A stretch of DNA of 64,000 bases from Pedobacter changchengzhani. Lineage in GTDB: Bacteria > Bacteroidota > Bacteroidia > Sphingobacteriales > Sphingobacteriaceae. The translations under genes were made by a program, and so were the position numbers. Under the pieces are notes generated by a model. That model was not told where the DNA came from and searched no databases. It saw nothing but the letters and a program-made list of their open reading frames with translations. The stretch is taken from the NCBI RefSeq assembly GCF_004354365.1, contig NZ_SJCY01000002.1, positions 1 through 64,000 on the forward strand. The letters run 5' to 3'. Below are positions 52,283 to 61,194 of this stretch, in pieces. Each line of letters starts with the position of its first letter. The stretch's first letter is position 1.

Positions 52283-52352
52283 AGGGGCTTAATTGGGGCT
52301 GAATTATATATTGTTAAACTTAAAAACTCCCCTTTAGGGGTTGGGGGTAAAT
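52273..52352. repeat. Inverted CCCCTAAAGGGG repeats between tatD and tcdA
   Basis: CTCAACCCCTAAAGGGGC at the tatD end and its inverted counterpart CCCCTTTAGGGGTTGGGG against the tcdA start enclose about 50 bases. The same unit occurs in argC and in the argB-proC gap. The left copy supplies the tatD stop. Confidence 0.8.
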
Positions 52353-53153
52353 ATGTCAAATGTTACATGGCTTTCGCGCTCTGCCTTACTTTTTGGCAAC
52401 GATGGAATAGAAAAACTACAAAGCAAGCATGTTTTGGTAATTGGCCTGGGTGGCGTGGGTTCATTCGCAGCCGAATTTATTTGTCGCTCTGGCATTGGCG
52501 AAATTACCATTGTTGATGGCGATGTAGTTGACCCAACCAACCGCAACCGACAATTGCCAGCATTAGCCACAAACCACGGCGTTGGTAAAGCCGAAATTAT
52601 GCAAGAACGTTTATTGGCGATAAATCCGGAATTAAAACTTCATGTCATCAATACGTTTTTAACACCCGAAAAATGCCGAGAAATCTTAGAATCGAAGTTT
52701 GATTACCTAATGGATTGCATAGATAGTGTAATGCCTAAAATGACTTTGTTATCTAAAGCTTTAGAAAAAAATATTCCTGTTGTAAGCTCGATGGGCGCTG
52801 GAGGTAAAATAGACCCTACTAAATTGCGTATTGCTTTGTTACCAGACACCTACCAATGTGTTTTTGCCAGTTACTTACGTAAACGTTTAAATAAATTAGA
52901 AAATGCAAGTAAAATTAAAGCTGTGTTTTCTATCGAAGAGATGGATAAAAACTCGATGATGTTGACTGACGGAAGTAATTTTAAACGCTCTGCTTATGGC
53001 ACAACTTCTTATTTGCCTGCTGCGTTTGGCGGTGCCTGCGCATCTGTTGTAATTAGAGATTTATTAGGTTTAAAAATCGAAATGGCCGAAAGACCATTGC
53101 GTATTAGTCATAAAACGTTGGCAAAAAGGAAGCTTAAAAATAAGAAGAGCTAA
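52353..53153 (+). CDS. tcdA: tRNA threonylcarbamoyladenosine dehydratase (TcdA/CsdL)
   Basis: E1-like enzyme that forms cyclic t6A at tRNA position 37 using ATP. VIGLGGVGSFAAEFICRSGIGEITIVDGDVVDPTNRNRQ is the ThiF-type nucleotide site. ATG at 52353 is chosen; a TTG at 52341 lies in a repeat. About 266 residues. SSMGAGGKIDPTKL is typical of TcdA. Confidence 0.92.
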   Translation: MSNVTWLSRSALLFGNDGIEKLQSKHVLVIGLGGVGSFAAEFICRSGIGEITIVDGDVVDPTNRNRQLPALATNHGVGKAEIMQERLLAINPELKLHVINTFLTPEKCREILESKFDYLMDCIDSVMPKMTLLSKALEKNIPVVSSMGAGGKIDPTKLRIALLPDTYQCVFASYLRKRLNKLENASKIKAVFSIEEMDKNSMMLTDGSNFKRSAYGTTSYLPAAFGGACASVVIRDLLGLKIEMAERPLRISHKTLAKRKLKNKKS

Positions 53154-53233
53154 ATCAAATGTGTTTCGTTTTCGTTTGAATTACACTAATAACGAAAGCA
53201 ATGTTTAAACAGATGAAAAATGTATATTTGTTT

Positions 53234-53542
53234 ATGGTACACCCAAGTTTACAAAAATATATGCCCCAAATTATTGCCTTATTAAAAAAGCATAAGGTTG
53301 CGAGCGCATATTTATTTGGTTCGGCCGTCTCTCAAAGGTTCAACGACGAAAGTGATGTAGATTTTTTGGTGAATTTTCAAGATAATTTAGAGCCTCTTGA
53401 AAAAGGTGAATTATTTTGGGATTTACACGATGCGTTAAGAGATCGTTTAGGCAGAGAAATTGATATTTTATCAGAAAGTGCATTAAAAAATCCATTTTTT
53501 ATCCAAGAAGTTAAAGAAACTCGTATTAAAATTTATGGATAA
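53234..53542 (+). CDS. MntA-like nucleotidyltransferase antitoxin
   Basis: About 102 residues from MVHPSLQKY; ATG codons at 53201 and 53213 are also in frame, and I prefer the last because homologues start near it. YLFGSAVSQRFNDESDVDFLV has the GSx10DxD nucleotidyltransferase motif. MntA proteins add AMP to a tyrosine of HepT and silence it. The next gene overlaps by eight bases and is a HepT-like protein. Confidence 0.87.
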   Translation: MVHPSLQKYMPQIIALLKKHKVASAYLFGSAVSQRFNDESDVDFLVNFQDNLEPLEKGELFWDLHDALRDRLGREIDILSESALKNPFFIQEVKETRIKIYG

Positions 53543-53873
53543 AATTCACTATAAATTACTTAAAGACATCAATTTGGCAATTCAAAGGATAGACTTTTTT
53601 ATTGGTGAACCTAAAATGTTTCAAAATTACGCTGACAATTTAATGATGCAACAGGCCATTGAGAGAAATATAGAATTAATTGGGGAAGCTGTTAACCAAC
53701 TATTAAAGCAAAAAATTGATTTAGGCATTACTGACGCTAGAAGGATTGTTGACACTAGAAATAAGATTATACATGGTTATGATGAGATTGAACCTGAAAA
53801 TATTTGGAATATCATTATTAACAACATCCCAACCTTAAAGAAAGAAGTAGAGTACCTGCTAAATAAAGCGTAA
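53535..53873 (+). CDS. HepT-like HEPN ribonuclease toxin (DUF86)
   Basis: A 112-residue DUF86 protein. The HEPN motif Rx4-6H is RNKIIHGY with R75, H80 and Y82, Tyr being the residue that MntA adenylylates in characterised pairs. Starts inside the MntA-like gene (overlap eight bases). Together a type VII toxin-antitoxin system. Confidence 0.9.
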   Translation: MDKIHYKLLKDINLAIQRIDFFIGEPKMFQNYADNLMMQQAIERNIELIGEAVNQLLKQKIDLGITDARRIVDTRNKIIHGYDEIEPENIWNIIINNIPTLKKEVEYLLNKA

Positions 53874-53884
53874 ATTCTTTTATC

Positions 53885-54898
53885 ATGCCAGCTAACCTCG
53901 ATGCACTTTTACGCTACCATACCATAGATTTATGTCTTCAAAATAGATTTAAGAAATGGACTTGCGAGGATTTAGCTAATGCTTGTGCAGATTATGCTGA
54001 TGAAGTTGCCCCTCGTGATAGTAGAAGTATTCCTTCAAAACGCACCATTCAGCAAGATATAAAAGTGATGCGATCGGCAGATTTAGGTTATTTTGCACCA
54101 ATAAAAAATGAAAGTGGCTGTTACTATTATGAGGATGAAAAATACTCTATCAAAAATGTAACGCTAAGTAAATTAGATGTAGAAAATATTAGTTTGGCTT
54201 CTAAAATTTTAGGTCAATACAAAGGGTTTGATTTTTTTAAAGATTTGCATGGTATTTTCGAAAGATTTGAAAGCCGATTACAAATCCAAATTGCAGATAA
54301 ATTACAATCGAATATTGCTTTCGAAAACAGCCAAGCCATAAACGGACAAGAATTTCTGAAACCTTTGTTAAATGCTATAAACGAAAAACTTGTGGTTCAA
54401 ATCACTTATCAAAAATTTGGCGATATTTCAAGTAAAATCCATCAACTTCATCCTTATTTATTAAAAGAATATCAAGATTTTTGGTACGTTTTAGGTTGGC
54501 ACCCAGCAAGCAACGCAATAAAAACTTTCGCAGTTGACAGGATAGAAAATATTGAGATTAAAACTGATAAGAATTTTATTGAGAATTTGAACTTCCACAA
54601 CGATACTTATTTTAAAGATACCATTGGCATAACTTTTACTGGTGACAACCCCGAAAAAATCGTTTTACATGTTGATAATGAATTTGCGCCATATTTAATT
54701 GCGAAACCACTGCATCAAAGTCAGCAATTGGTAGAAACAAAAGAAAAACACACCATTTTCAAATATTTAATTGTGGTTAATCAAGAGCTCGAAAACATTT
54801 TAATGAGCCACGCCAACCATATTTCTATTTTAACCCCAATAAATTTGCGAGAAAGCTTGAAACAAAAACTCGTTAAAGCATTAAATAATTTTTCTTAG
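53885..54898 (+). CDS. WYL-domain transcriptional regulator
   Basis: A 337-residue regulator with N-terminal HTH (LANACADYADE...SKRTIQQDIKVM), and the WYL domain: KEYQDFWYVLGWHP and KTFAVDRIENIEI. A WCX-like C-terminus follows. WYL proteins bind ligands such as oligonucleotides and often control phage-defence genes. Starts 11 bases after HepT, same direction, ahead of a HIRAN protein. Confidence 0.9.
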   Translation: MPANLDALLRYHTIDLCLQNRFKKWTCEDLANACADYADEVAPRDSRSIPSKRTIQQDIKVMRSADLGYFAPIKNESGCYYYEDEKYSIKNVTLSKLDVENISLASKILGQYKGFDFFKDLHGIFERFESRLQIQIADKLQSNIAFENSQAINGQEFLKPLLNAINEKLVVQITYQKFGDISSKIHQLHPYLLKEYQDFWYVLGWHPASNAIKTFAVDRIENIEIKTDKNFIENLNFHNDTYFKDTIGITFTGDNPEKIVLHVDNEFAPYLIAKPLHQSQQLVETKEKHTIFKYLIVVNQELENILMSHANHISILTPINLRESLKQKLVKALNNFS

Positions 54899-54956
54899 CG
54901 CAGATACACTGCATCGTTCACTGTTACTATTGTTCTAGAAATTAAATTTAAGAATT

Positions 54957-55283
54957 ATGGAACGAGAACATTTAGGGAACTTTAACATCGCAGGCTTTAC
55001 TTATTACGAAGGTGTAATGTGTTTTCAAGATTTAAAAATTGGCGAAAAACTTTCTTTAAAACTAGAAGAAAACAATGGTTATGATAAACGAGCCGTAGCT
55101 ATTTATTACAACAAGTTCAAATTGGGTTTTATACCCCGCAACGAAAATCAAATTTTTTACAAGCTTTTAAAAGTTGGGTTAAACTGTATTGATATGAGAA
55201 TACAGATGGTAGATGGAACAACACATCCTGAGGCACAAATTAGAGTAGTAGCATTTTTGGTCAATGGCGATGAAAACCAATAA
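54957..55283 (+). CDS. HIRAN-domain protein
   Basis: A 108-residue stand-alone HIRAN domain: NFNIAGFTYYEG at the start and DKRAVAIYYNKFKLGFIPRNEN in the middle, the hallmark of domains that bind DNA ends, here without a helicase partner. Its last 20 bases overlap the next gene, so translation is coupled. Confidence 0.88.
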   Translation: MEREHLGNFNIAGFTYYEGVMCFQDLKIGEKLSLKLEENNGYDKRAVAIYYNKFKLGFIPRNENQIFYKLLKVGLNCIDMRIQMVDGTTHPEAQIRVVAFLVNGDENQ

Positions 55284-55563
55284 GGAAATTTATCAGCATC
55301 ATTTAAAAAATAGTATTGCTGTATTAGGGGAAACCGTAAAGGAATTAGAAACGGTTATTATAAATTTGGCAATGAGTGGCGAACTTGCGGAGCTGAACGA
55401 TCAGTTTGATGAAAATGACGATATGACTTTCAAATATGAGGACTTTAGAAAACTGAGCGATTATAATGTTAGGTTACTTTATTGTTTGTATGATTTTATT
55501 GATGATAAAAGAAAGGAAATTATGAATGTAAATGGGTTGGAGGAAGAGGAGTTAGAGAATTAA
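55264..55563 (+). CDS. Small unknown protein coupled to the HIRAN gene
   Basis: A 99-residue acidic helical protein (LKNSIAVLGETVKELETVIINLAMSGELAEL...). ATG at 55264 or 55270. It overlaps the HIRAN gene by 20 bases. I recognise no family. Position suggests it acts with the HIRAN protein. Confidence 0.7.
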   Translation: MAMKTNKEIYQHHLKNSIAVLGETVKELETVIINLAMSGELAELNDQFDENDDMTFKYEDFRKLSDYNVRLLYCLYDFIDDKRKEIMNVNGLEEEELEN

Positions 55564-55574
55564 AAAATAAAATT

Positions 55575-55781
55575 ATGTATCAAAAATTTATTTGCTATCG
55601 ATTAAACCCTAATGAGCAAGAGCTTGGAGGTGAAGTTTCTCTTCACAAAAATGTTAACGGTAGAATTTTTATAAATTGTCGTTTGGATGTTAGAGATCAC
55701 ACCGCAATTTTAATTGATGAAGATGATGAGATTAAAGCTGTGTTGTCTCTACATCATTTTTATTTATTAAATGTTTATTAA
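55575..55781 (+). CDS. Small unknown protein
   Basis: A 68-residue protein, MYQKFICYRLNPNEQELGGEV..., beta-rich by pattern and without membrane segments. It is 12 bases after the previous gene and 12 before the next, so it is part of the same transcript. No family recognised. Confidence 0.65.
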   Translation: MYQKFICYRLNPNEQELGGEVSLHKNVNGRIFINCRLDVRDHTAILIDEDDEIKAVLSLHHFYLLNVY

Positions 55782-55792
55782 GAATTGAAATT

Positions 55793-56638
55793 ATGGAAGA
55801 ACTTACAATTAAAATAAATAAATACTTCGAAAAAGCCGATGGTGCATCTTTTAATTTAGGAAATAATGTAAGAGAAAATATTCTTATTTATGAAGGATTC
55901 AATTATTCAAAAGAATTGAACGATATCCTTTTGCACATTTATAATTTACCTGACTTAAAAGATTTTAATTATTCGGAATGGGTATTTGAGACTGACGCAA
56001 ATAAATTAGAAAAAGAAAATCTTGTAGATAAAGATTTAGATTTCTATTTGAAATATTTATTTAGTCTATTTTGTGTAGAGAAAAACACTGAAGGTGCAAT
56101 AGCTTCCGCTGAGAAAAAAGGAATTTTAGAAATAATTTTCATTTCAATTATCAACCTTCTCCAAAAGAAAAACCATTATTGGGAAACCTTAAGTACGCTA
56201 GAATTGGGCAAGTTTTCAGAGTATTATGCAAAAATGGAACTACTTAAAAATGGGCTTCAAGTTTTTCAAACAGAGTTAGATGATCGTGGTATTGATTTTA
56301 TCGCTAAGTCAGAAAATAAATATTTAGAAATTCAGGTTAAATCAGTTAGGTTAAAAACGACAAGTTATGTTTTTTTAACTAAGACAGAAAAATTTTTTCT
56401 TAGGGATGGATTGTTCATTTGTTTAATAATCTATTTCGAAGCTTTACAACCACATGTTTACCTGATACCCTCTCTTGATTTAGATATTAATAATGGACTA
56501 TTTGTTTTTAGAACTTATGAAGGTGAAAACCTAAAGAGTAAACCAGAGTGGGGCATTAATCTTACTAAGAAACATCTTATAAAATTGGAGATTTATAGAA
56601 TAGATTTAGCTTTAACAAAATTTAAACTACTAAAATGA
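55793..56638 (+). CDS. Protein with C-terminal DUF4365-like nuclease-fold domain
   Basis: A 281-residue protein. The N-terminal ~135 residues are unrecognised. The C-terminal part, GKFSEYYAKMELLKNG...DDRGIDFIAK...YLEIQVKSVR, has the E...D...(E/Q)xK pattern of PD-(D/E)XK-fold proteins as in DUF4365, here with QVK. It ends in ATGA overlap with the esterase gene. It may be the effector of the WYL-HIRAN group; that is inference from position. Confidence 0.75.
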   Translation: MEELTIKINKYFEKADGASFNLGNNVRENILIYEGFNYSKELNDILLHIYNLPDLKDFNYSEWVFETDANKLEKENLVDKDLDFYLKYLFSLFCVEKNTEGAIASAEKKGILEIIFISIINLLQKKNHYWETLSTLELGKFSEYYAKMELLKNGLQVFQTELDDRGIDFIAKSENKYLEIQVKSVRLKTTSYVFLTKTEKFFLRDGLFICLIIYFEALQPHVYLIPSLDLDINNGLFVFRTYEGENLKSKPEWGINLTKKHLIKLEIYRIDLALTKFKLLK

Positions 56639-57132
56639 ACATCCTCTACCTACACGGCCTAGATGGCTCCTTATCCGAAGAAAAAAGAACTGCACTATCA
56701 AAATACGGTGTCGTTTTTGGCCCTCAAATAGATTATCGTTCGTCAGAAAATATATTCGATAGTTTAGTTGCGCAATTTCAAGATAAAAAAATTGATGTGG
56801 TAATTGGTAATAGCGCCGGTGGCTTGGCTGGATATTACATTTCTTTGGCTTATAATACGCCATGTTTAATCTTTAATCCGGCATTGCCATATTCAAGTAT
56901 TATTCAAAATATTCCTCAAAACCTACCAAAACGAGAAAAATATTTACAGGTGGTTTTGGGTAAGAAAGATGATGTTATTAAGGCAAATGATAATTTAGTT
57001 TTCTTAGAGAAGAATTTAGATGCTGATTTTGAATATTCAACACATTTACTAAATAACGTTGGGCATCAAATTCCAATTGCAAATTTCGAAACAGAATTAG
57101 CTAGTTTTTTTGATGTGGTGGGTAGGGAGTAG
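56635..57132 (+). CDS. YqiA/YcfP-like alpha/beta hydrolase
   Basis: A 165-residue esterase-type hydrolase: MNILYLHGLDGS, nucleophile elbow GNSAGGLAG, and VGHQIP for the catalytic His. The YqiA family has weak esterase activity in E. coli. ATG overlaps the stop of the previous gene by four bases (ATGA), so it belongs to the same transcription unit. Confidence 0.82.
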   Translation: MNILYLHGLDGSLSEEKRTALSKYGVVFGPQIDYRSSENIFDSLVAQFQDKKIDVVIGNSAGGLAGYYISLAYNTPCLIFNPALPYSSIIQNIPQNLPKREKYLQVVLGKKDDVIKANDNLVFLEKNLDADFEYSTHLLNNVGHQIPIANFETELASFFDVVGRE

Positions 57133-57185
57133 ATCTCGTGATTTAATTCTGCTAACTTTAAATAAATATGTAATATTTCCAAAAC

Positions 57186-57890
57186 ATGATCAAAAAATTC
57201 GACAGACGTTCAATTAGGTTGAAGGGATATGATTATTCGAAAGAAGGTTTATATTTTATAACAATATGCTGTCAGGATAGAATTTGCAGGTTCGGTAGCA
57301 TAATTGATGGCGAAATGGAATTGAATAAGGCAGGAGAATTTGTAGAGTTATGTTGGTTTGCAATACCCGAGCATTTTCCAAATGTTGAATTACATGAATT
57401 CACCGTAATGCCGAATCATTTACACGGCATCATAGAAATCGTAGGGGCAAATCATCATTTGCCCGAAAATAATTTCAATGGTTTTCAAAATCAAACGGAA
57501 GAAAATTCGAATATTGAGGAGAGAGATGTTACAAATATCGAAGCAAAAGATATGCAAAATATCGAAGCAAAAGATGTTTCGCAAAAGGGGGCGAAAGATG
57601 TTTCGCAAAAGGGGGCGAAAGATGTTTCGCAAAAGGGGGCGAAAGATGTTTCGCAAAAGGGGGCGAAAGATGTTTCGCCCGTACGTGGCACGTCGAAAAC
57701 AATTGGTTCAATTGTGCGTGGTTTTAAAATTGGCGTTACCAAACTAGTCAGCAAAAATTTGGGGATCAAAAATTTATGGCAACGTAATTATTATGAAAAC
57801 ATTATTCGAGATGAAAAGGCATATCAAAATATCTCGCAATATATTCAAAACAATGCGTTAAATTGGGGCAAGGATAAATTCCACTCTTAA
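57186..57890 (+). CDS. REP-associated tyrosine transposase (RAYT, Y1_Tnp) with REP-like insertions
   Basis: A 234-residue HUH transposase of the IS200-like RAYT group. HUH is MPNHLHG (H78, H80) and the catalytic Tyr is expected near residue 213 (KAYQNISQYIQNN). Between the HUH motif and the C-terminal half an insert of about 70 residues is present: one REP-like hairpin (57445-57464, preceded by GTAG) and an 8-residue repeat run (RDVTNIEA, KDMQNIEA, four of KDVSQKGA, KDVSPVRG) made of 24-base units, each junction a GCGAAA-GATG-TTTCGC hairpin. The frame stays open, so activity is possible. RAYTs recognise REP hairpins with a GTAG foot, so the enzyme's own gene carries its likely target. Confidence 0.9.
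   Translation: MIKKFDRRSIRLKGYDYSKEGLYFITICCQDRICRFGSIIDGEMELNKAGEFVELCWFAIPEHFPNVELHEFTVMPNHLHGIIEIVGANHHLPENNFNGFQNQTEENSNIEERDVTNIEAKDMQNIEAKDVSQKGAKDVSQKGAKDVSQKGAKDVSQKGAKDVSPVRGTSKTIGSIVRGFKIGVTKLVSKNLGIKNLWQRNYYENIIRDEKAYQNISQYIQNNALNWGKDKFHS
57441..57464. repeat. REP-like hairpin with GTAG foot inside the RAYT gene
   Basis: GTAG (57441-57444) is followed directly by GGGCAAAT-CATC-ATTTGCCC, a perfect 8-base stem with 4-base loop. Confidence 0.8.
57570..57680. repeat. 24-base tandem repeats forming REP-like hairpins in the RAYT gene
   Basis: Four identical 24-base units (57570-57593, 57594-57617, 57618-57641, 57642-57665) plus a partial fifth. GCGAAA-GATG-TTTCGC hairpins occur at 57591-57606, 57615-57630, 57639-57654 and, extended to GGGCGAAA-GATG-TTTCGCCC, at 57661-57680, followed by GTAC. 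Loop GATG is the complement of the CATC loop of the hairpin at 57445, so the two are in opposite orientation. Two decayed units lie upstream. Confidence 0.9.
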
Positions 57891-57922
57891 CATCAATGAT
57901 AACCGCATCTAAATACTAAATC

Positions 57923-60900
57923 ATGCTCAAACCTGTAAAAATTCTTCAAGCTTCTGCTGGCTCTGGTAAAACTTTTAGTTTAACGGCACACTACCTCACT
58001 TTGCTTTTTAGTGGCGATAATAAATACCGCGAAATTTTAGCGGTAACCTTTACCAACAAAGCAACCGAAGAGATGAAAACCCGAATTTTACAGGTTTTGC
58101 TCGGCTTTGCCACAGGCGATGAATCTAAAAAAATCGATGACTATCGGATGTTGGTGTTAAAATCACATCCGCAATTAGATGCTGAAAGCCTGAAACAAAA
58201 AGCAGATATAATTTACCGTAAGATATTGCACGATTACAGTCGGTTTTCGGTGAGTACAATTGATGGTTTTGTGCAAAAAGTAATTAGAGGCTTTGCTTTT
58301 GAGTTGGGTTTGGATAGTGGTTATAGCCTAGAAATGAATCATGATAAGGTAAAACAAGAATTAACTACAAAGCTTGAGAAACTCCTCGATGAGAAAGAAA
58401 ATTTATTGCAATGGGTTGTGGAGTTGGCTTTGGATAGGATTAGCAATAATTTATCGTGGAATTACAACAACGAACTTTTAAAACTAGTGGGCGAGGTTTT
58501 TAAAGATCAATTTAAAGATTTTGAAATCGCTATTGCGAGTTTCGGGACTGAAAATACAGATGCAGTTTTTAAAAAATATATCGACTTTTCTAAAAATTTG
58601 ATTAAAAAATTTGAAACCGAGTTGAAAGAATTAGCAGAAACCGCTTTCGAAATTATTGAAGTGAGTGGCTTTAGTGCCGACGATTTTAAAGGTAAAAGTC
58701 GGTCTCCCCTATTAAAATTTAAAAACATTGTAAATGGCGATTTCAAATATGTAGATACGGTTTTAAAATTAGTTGATGATGAAGAGAATTGGTTCCCGAA
58801 AGGAAAAGTAAACGAACTATTTAACGATGTTAATCCTATTTTATTGAGCATCGCCAAACTTTATACCAATGGTATTGGCGAATATATCTTAGCCAAAGCC
58901 TTTATTAAAAACGGTTATTTTTTACGTTTGATGCAAGAAATTGCTGTTTTATTAACCGAATATAGAGAGGAAAACGAAACACTTTTAATCAGTGATGCGC
59001 AAAAATTACTTAATGGCATTGCAGAAGATGCAGGAGAAAACCCATCTTTCATTTGGGAAAAAATGGGTAATAAATACCGAAACTTCTTGTTTGATGAATT
59101 TCAAGATACTTCAGCCAACCAATGGGATAGTTTTAAAGCCCTTGTTGGCAATGCCATTGCCACGCATAACGGCAAATTACACGATCATTTAATTGTTGGC
59201 GATGCCAAACAATCTATTTACCGTTGGCGAGATGGTGATTATAAATTACTCCACCAAAAAGCAAAAGCCGAATTAAAAGAAGATAATGTTATCGATGATC
59301 AATTATTAGAAAATTACCGAAGCACGGAAGAAATCATCAATTTTAACAACCAATTATATCAAAAATTGGCTGTGCAATTACAAGAAAAAATTAATGACCA
59401 AATACCTGCCGATGATGAAGGTTTAAACAATTTTTGGAATGATACGAAAAACCAATACGGCGATATCATTAATAAAATTTACGAAGGCGTAAGTCAGAAC
59501 ACGCACCCAAATACAGTAAAAGGTGGCATTATAAAAATTAAAAAAATTGAGTTTGACAAACCAATGCCCAAAATTGATGGAATTGTACAAACCAATTTAA
59601 CGGATAGCGAACCTGAAAATAAAAAAGAAGCTTCGTTATTAGAAATGCTTCAAGAGGTTAAACTTTTACTCAAGGAAAAAGGCTATCAACAACGTGAAAT
59701 TGGCGTTTTGGTGAGGTCAAATGCTGAGGCATCAGAAGTGGTAAATGCTTTAATGGCGGGCGGTTTGGATGTTATATCAGGCGAAGCCTTAAAAATTGCG
59801 AGCAGTACGGCAATTAAATTGATTGTAAATGTGCTAAAATTGCTAATTGTTAGTCCGGCAAATTCTGCTTTATATAAGGCAAATTGCATTGCTTTATATG
59901 CTCAACTACATGAGAAAGAGCTCAATGGCGATAACTACTTCGCTTTGAAAGATACGCCTATCGAAAATTTACATACTGTTTTACCGTTAGATTTTTGCAT
60001 CCATCACAAAGGTTGGATGGCTTTACCAGTTTCAGAATTAATAGAAAAAATAATTACTGCTTTTGGTTTAGATATTTATGAAAAAAACAATATCAATCCG
60101 TTTTTACCCTATCTATTGGCTTTTAGAGATTTAACCAATAAATCATCCCGACAGGGCGAAAAAGGAATTTCTGCGTTTTTAAAATGGTGGGAAGAAGAAG
60201 GGCATAACAAGAATTTGCCATCGCCAGAAACCGCGAATGCGATACAGGTTATGACGATTCATAAATCGAAAGGTTTAGCTTTTAGGGCAGTTTTTATTCC
60301 ATTTTGCGATTGGGCTTTGGGTGGAAAATCTAACAACGCTTTTTGGGTGCCGATGGAGGGAACGCCTTATGCCGATTTACAAAGCATTCCATTACAATTT
60401 ACCAGTCAGTTGAAAGGTTCTAGTGTAACTAAATATTATTTGGAAGAGCTTTTGATGAATTACATGGATGCATTGAATAGCTTGTATGTAGCCACTACAA
60501 GAGCGAAAGATTACATTTATATTTCGTTTGCTGGCAAGAAAAAACCTTCACTTACTCATGTTGGCGATGCGGTTTTTAATGCATATTCAGAAGATTTTGA
60601 AAACGCGGATGAAGTTGTAATCGGCCAGTTCTCTGCTAAAAGCGATGGGATAGACAGTTATGATGGATTAAATTTACTTTCTTATCCAACCACAAACCGA
60701 TTAGAAGAAGTTTACGAAGAAACTGAAAACCGACCACAAAAATATATCGATAACATTACTAAATCTGGCATAAAAGGGAGCAACTTACATTTAATTTTAG
60801 CGGAGATTAATAACATTGAGGAAATTGAAAATGAAGTTGACAAACTGATTTTGGAAGGCTTAATAAGTGAGGATGAAAAAGCAGATTACATCAAACAAGT

Positions 60901-61186
60901 ATCGGAAGTTTTAGCGCACCCAGAATTGAATGCGTTGTTAAGTCAAAATGCAAATCAACTTAACGAACGATCAATTATCGGCACTGATGGAAAAATGTAT
61001 CGCCCGGATAAATTGGTGGTAAATGGCAAACAGGTTTCTATTATCGATTATAAGTTTACCGCAGAAGAGAGCCAGAGCCATGTGGCACAAATTACCAATT
61101 ACAAAAATTTAATTGAGGCAATGGGTTATGAGCATGTTAAACCTTATTTGTTTTATGCAAGTTTGGGGAAATTGAAGGTAGTTTAA
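57923..61186 (+). CDS. UvrD-type helicase-nuclease, AddA/RecB-like
   Basis: A 1087-residue helicase of the AddA group for double-strand break repair. Walker A ASAGSGKTFSL starts at residue 10; FDEFQDTSANQW is motif II; GDAKQSIYRWRDGD motif III; MTIHKSKGLAF motif V; and YVATTRAKDYIY motif VI. The C-terminus MYRPDKLVVNGKQVSIIDYKF has the D...DYK of a RecB-type nuclease. The AddB-like partner begins at 63419, about 2.2 kb downstream, separated by repeat elements and two accessory genes; normally they are adjacent. Confidence 0.93.
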   Translation: MLKPVKILQASAGSGKTFSLTAHYLTLLFSGDNKYREILAVTFTNKATEEMKTRILQVLLGFATGDESKKIDDYRMLVLKSHPQLDAESLKQKADIIYRKILHDYSRFSVSTIDGFVQKVIRGFAFELGLDSGYSLEMNHDKVKQELTTKLEKLLDEKENLLQWVVELALDRISNNLSWNYNNELLKLVGEVFKDQFKDFEIAIASFGTENTDAVFKKYIDFSKNLIKKFETELKELAETAFEIIEVSGFSADDFKGKSRSPLLKFKNIVNGDFKYVDTVLKLVDDEENWFPKGKVNELFNDVNPILLSIAKLYTNGIGEYILAKAFIKNGYFLRLMQEIAVLLTEYREENETLLISDAQKLLNGIAEDAGENPSFIWEKMGNKYRNFLFDEFQDTSANQWDSFKALVGNAIATHNGKLHDHLIVGDAKQSIYRWRDGDYKLLHQKAKAELKEDNVIDDQLLENYRSTEEIINFNNQLYQKLAVQLQEKINDQIPADDEGLNNFWNDTKNQYGDIINKIYEGVSQNTHPNTVKGGIIKIKKIEFDKPMPKIDGIVQTNLTDSEPENKKEASLLEMLQEVKLLLKEKGYQQREIGVLVRSNAEASEVVNALMAGGLDVISGEALKIASSTAIKLIVNVLKLLIVSPANSALYKANCIALYAQLHEKELNGDNYFALKDTPIENLHTVLPLDFCIHHKGWMALPVSELIEKIITAFGLDIYEKNNINPFLPYLLAFRDLTNKSSRQGEKGISAFLKWWEEEGHNKNLPSPETANAIQVMTIHKSKGLAFRAVFIPFCDWALGGKSNNAFWVPMEGTPYADLQSIPLQFTSQLKGSSVTKYYLEELLMNYMDALNSLYVATTRAKDYIYISFAGKKKPSLTHVGDAVFNAYSEDFENADEVVIGQFSAKSDGIDSYDGLNLLSYPTTNRLEEVYEETENRPQKYIDNITKSGIKGSNLHLILAEINNIEEIENEVDKLILEGLISEDEKADYIKQVSEVLAHPELNALLSQNANQLNERSIIGTDGKMYRPDKLVVNGKQVSIIDYKFTAEESQSHVAQITNYKNLIEAMGYEHVKPYLFYASLGKLKVV

Positions 61187-61194
61187 AGTACACT

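Noticed and set aside
53201..53233. Upstream start of the MntA-like gene (MFKQMKNVYLF)
   Set aside because: Homologues start near MVHPSLQKY, and a TATATTTG promoter-like element lies within this stretch at 53223-53230; the later ATG is more likely, though not proven.
57570..57665. CRISPR array
   Set aside because: Units are 24 bases with no unique spacers and lie in frame within a transposase gene; this is a tandem repeat.
57420..57769. Three alternative frames (78-92 codons) inside the RAYT gene with FRPLLRNI and FAPFCETS repeats
   Set aside because: Shadow readings of the 24-base tandem repeat.
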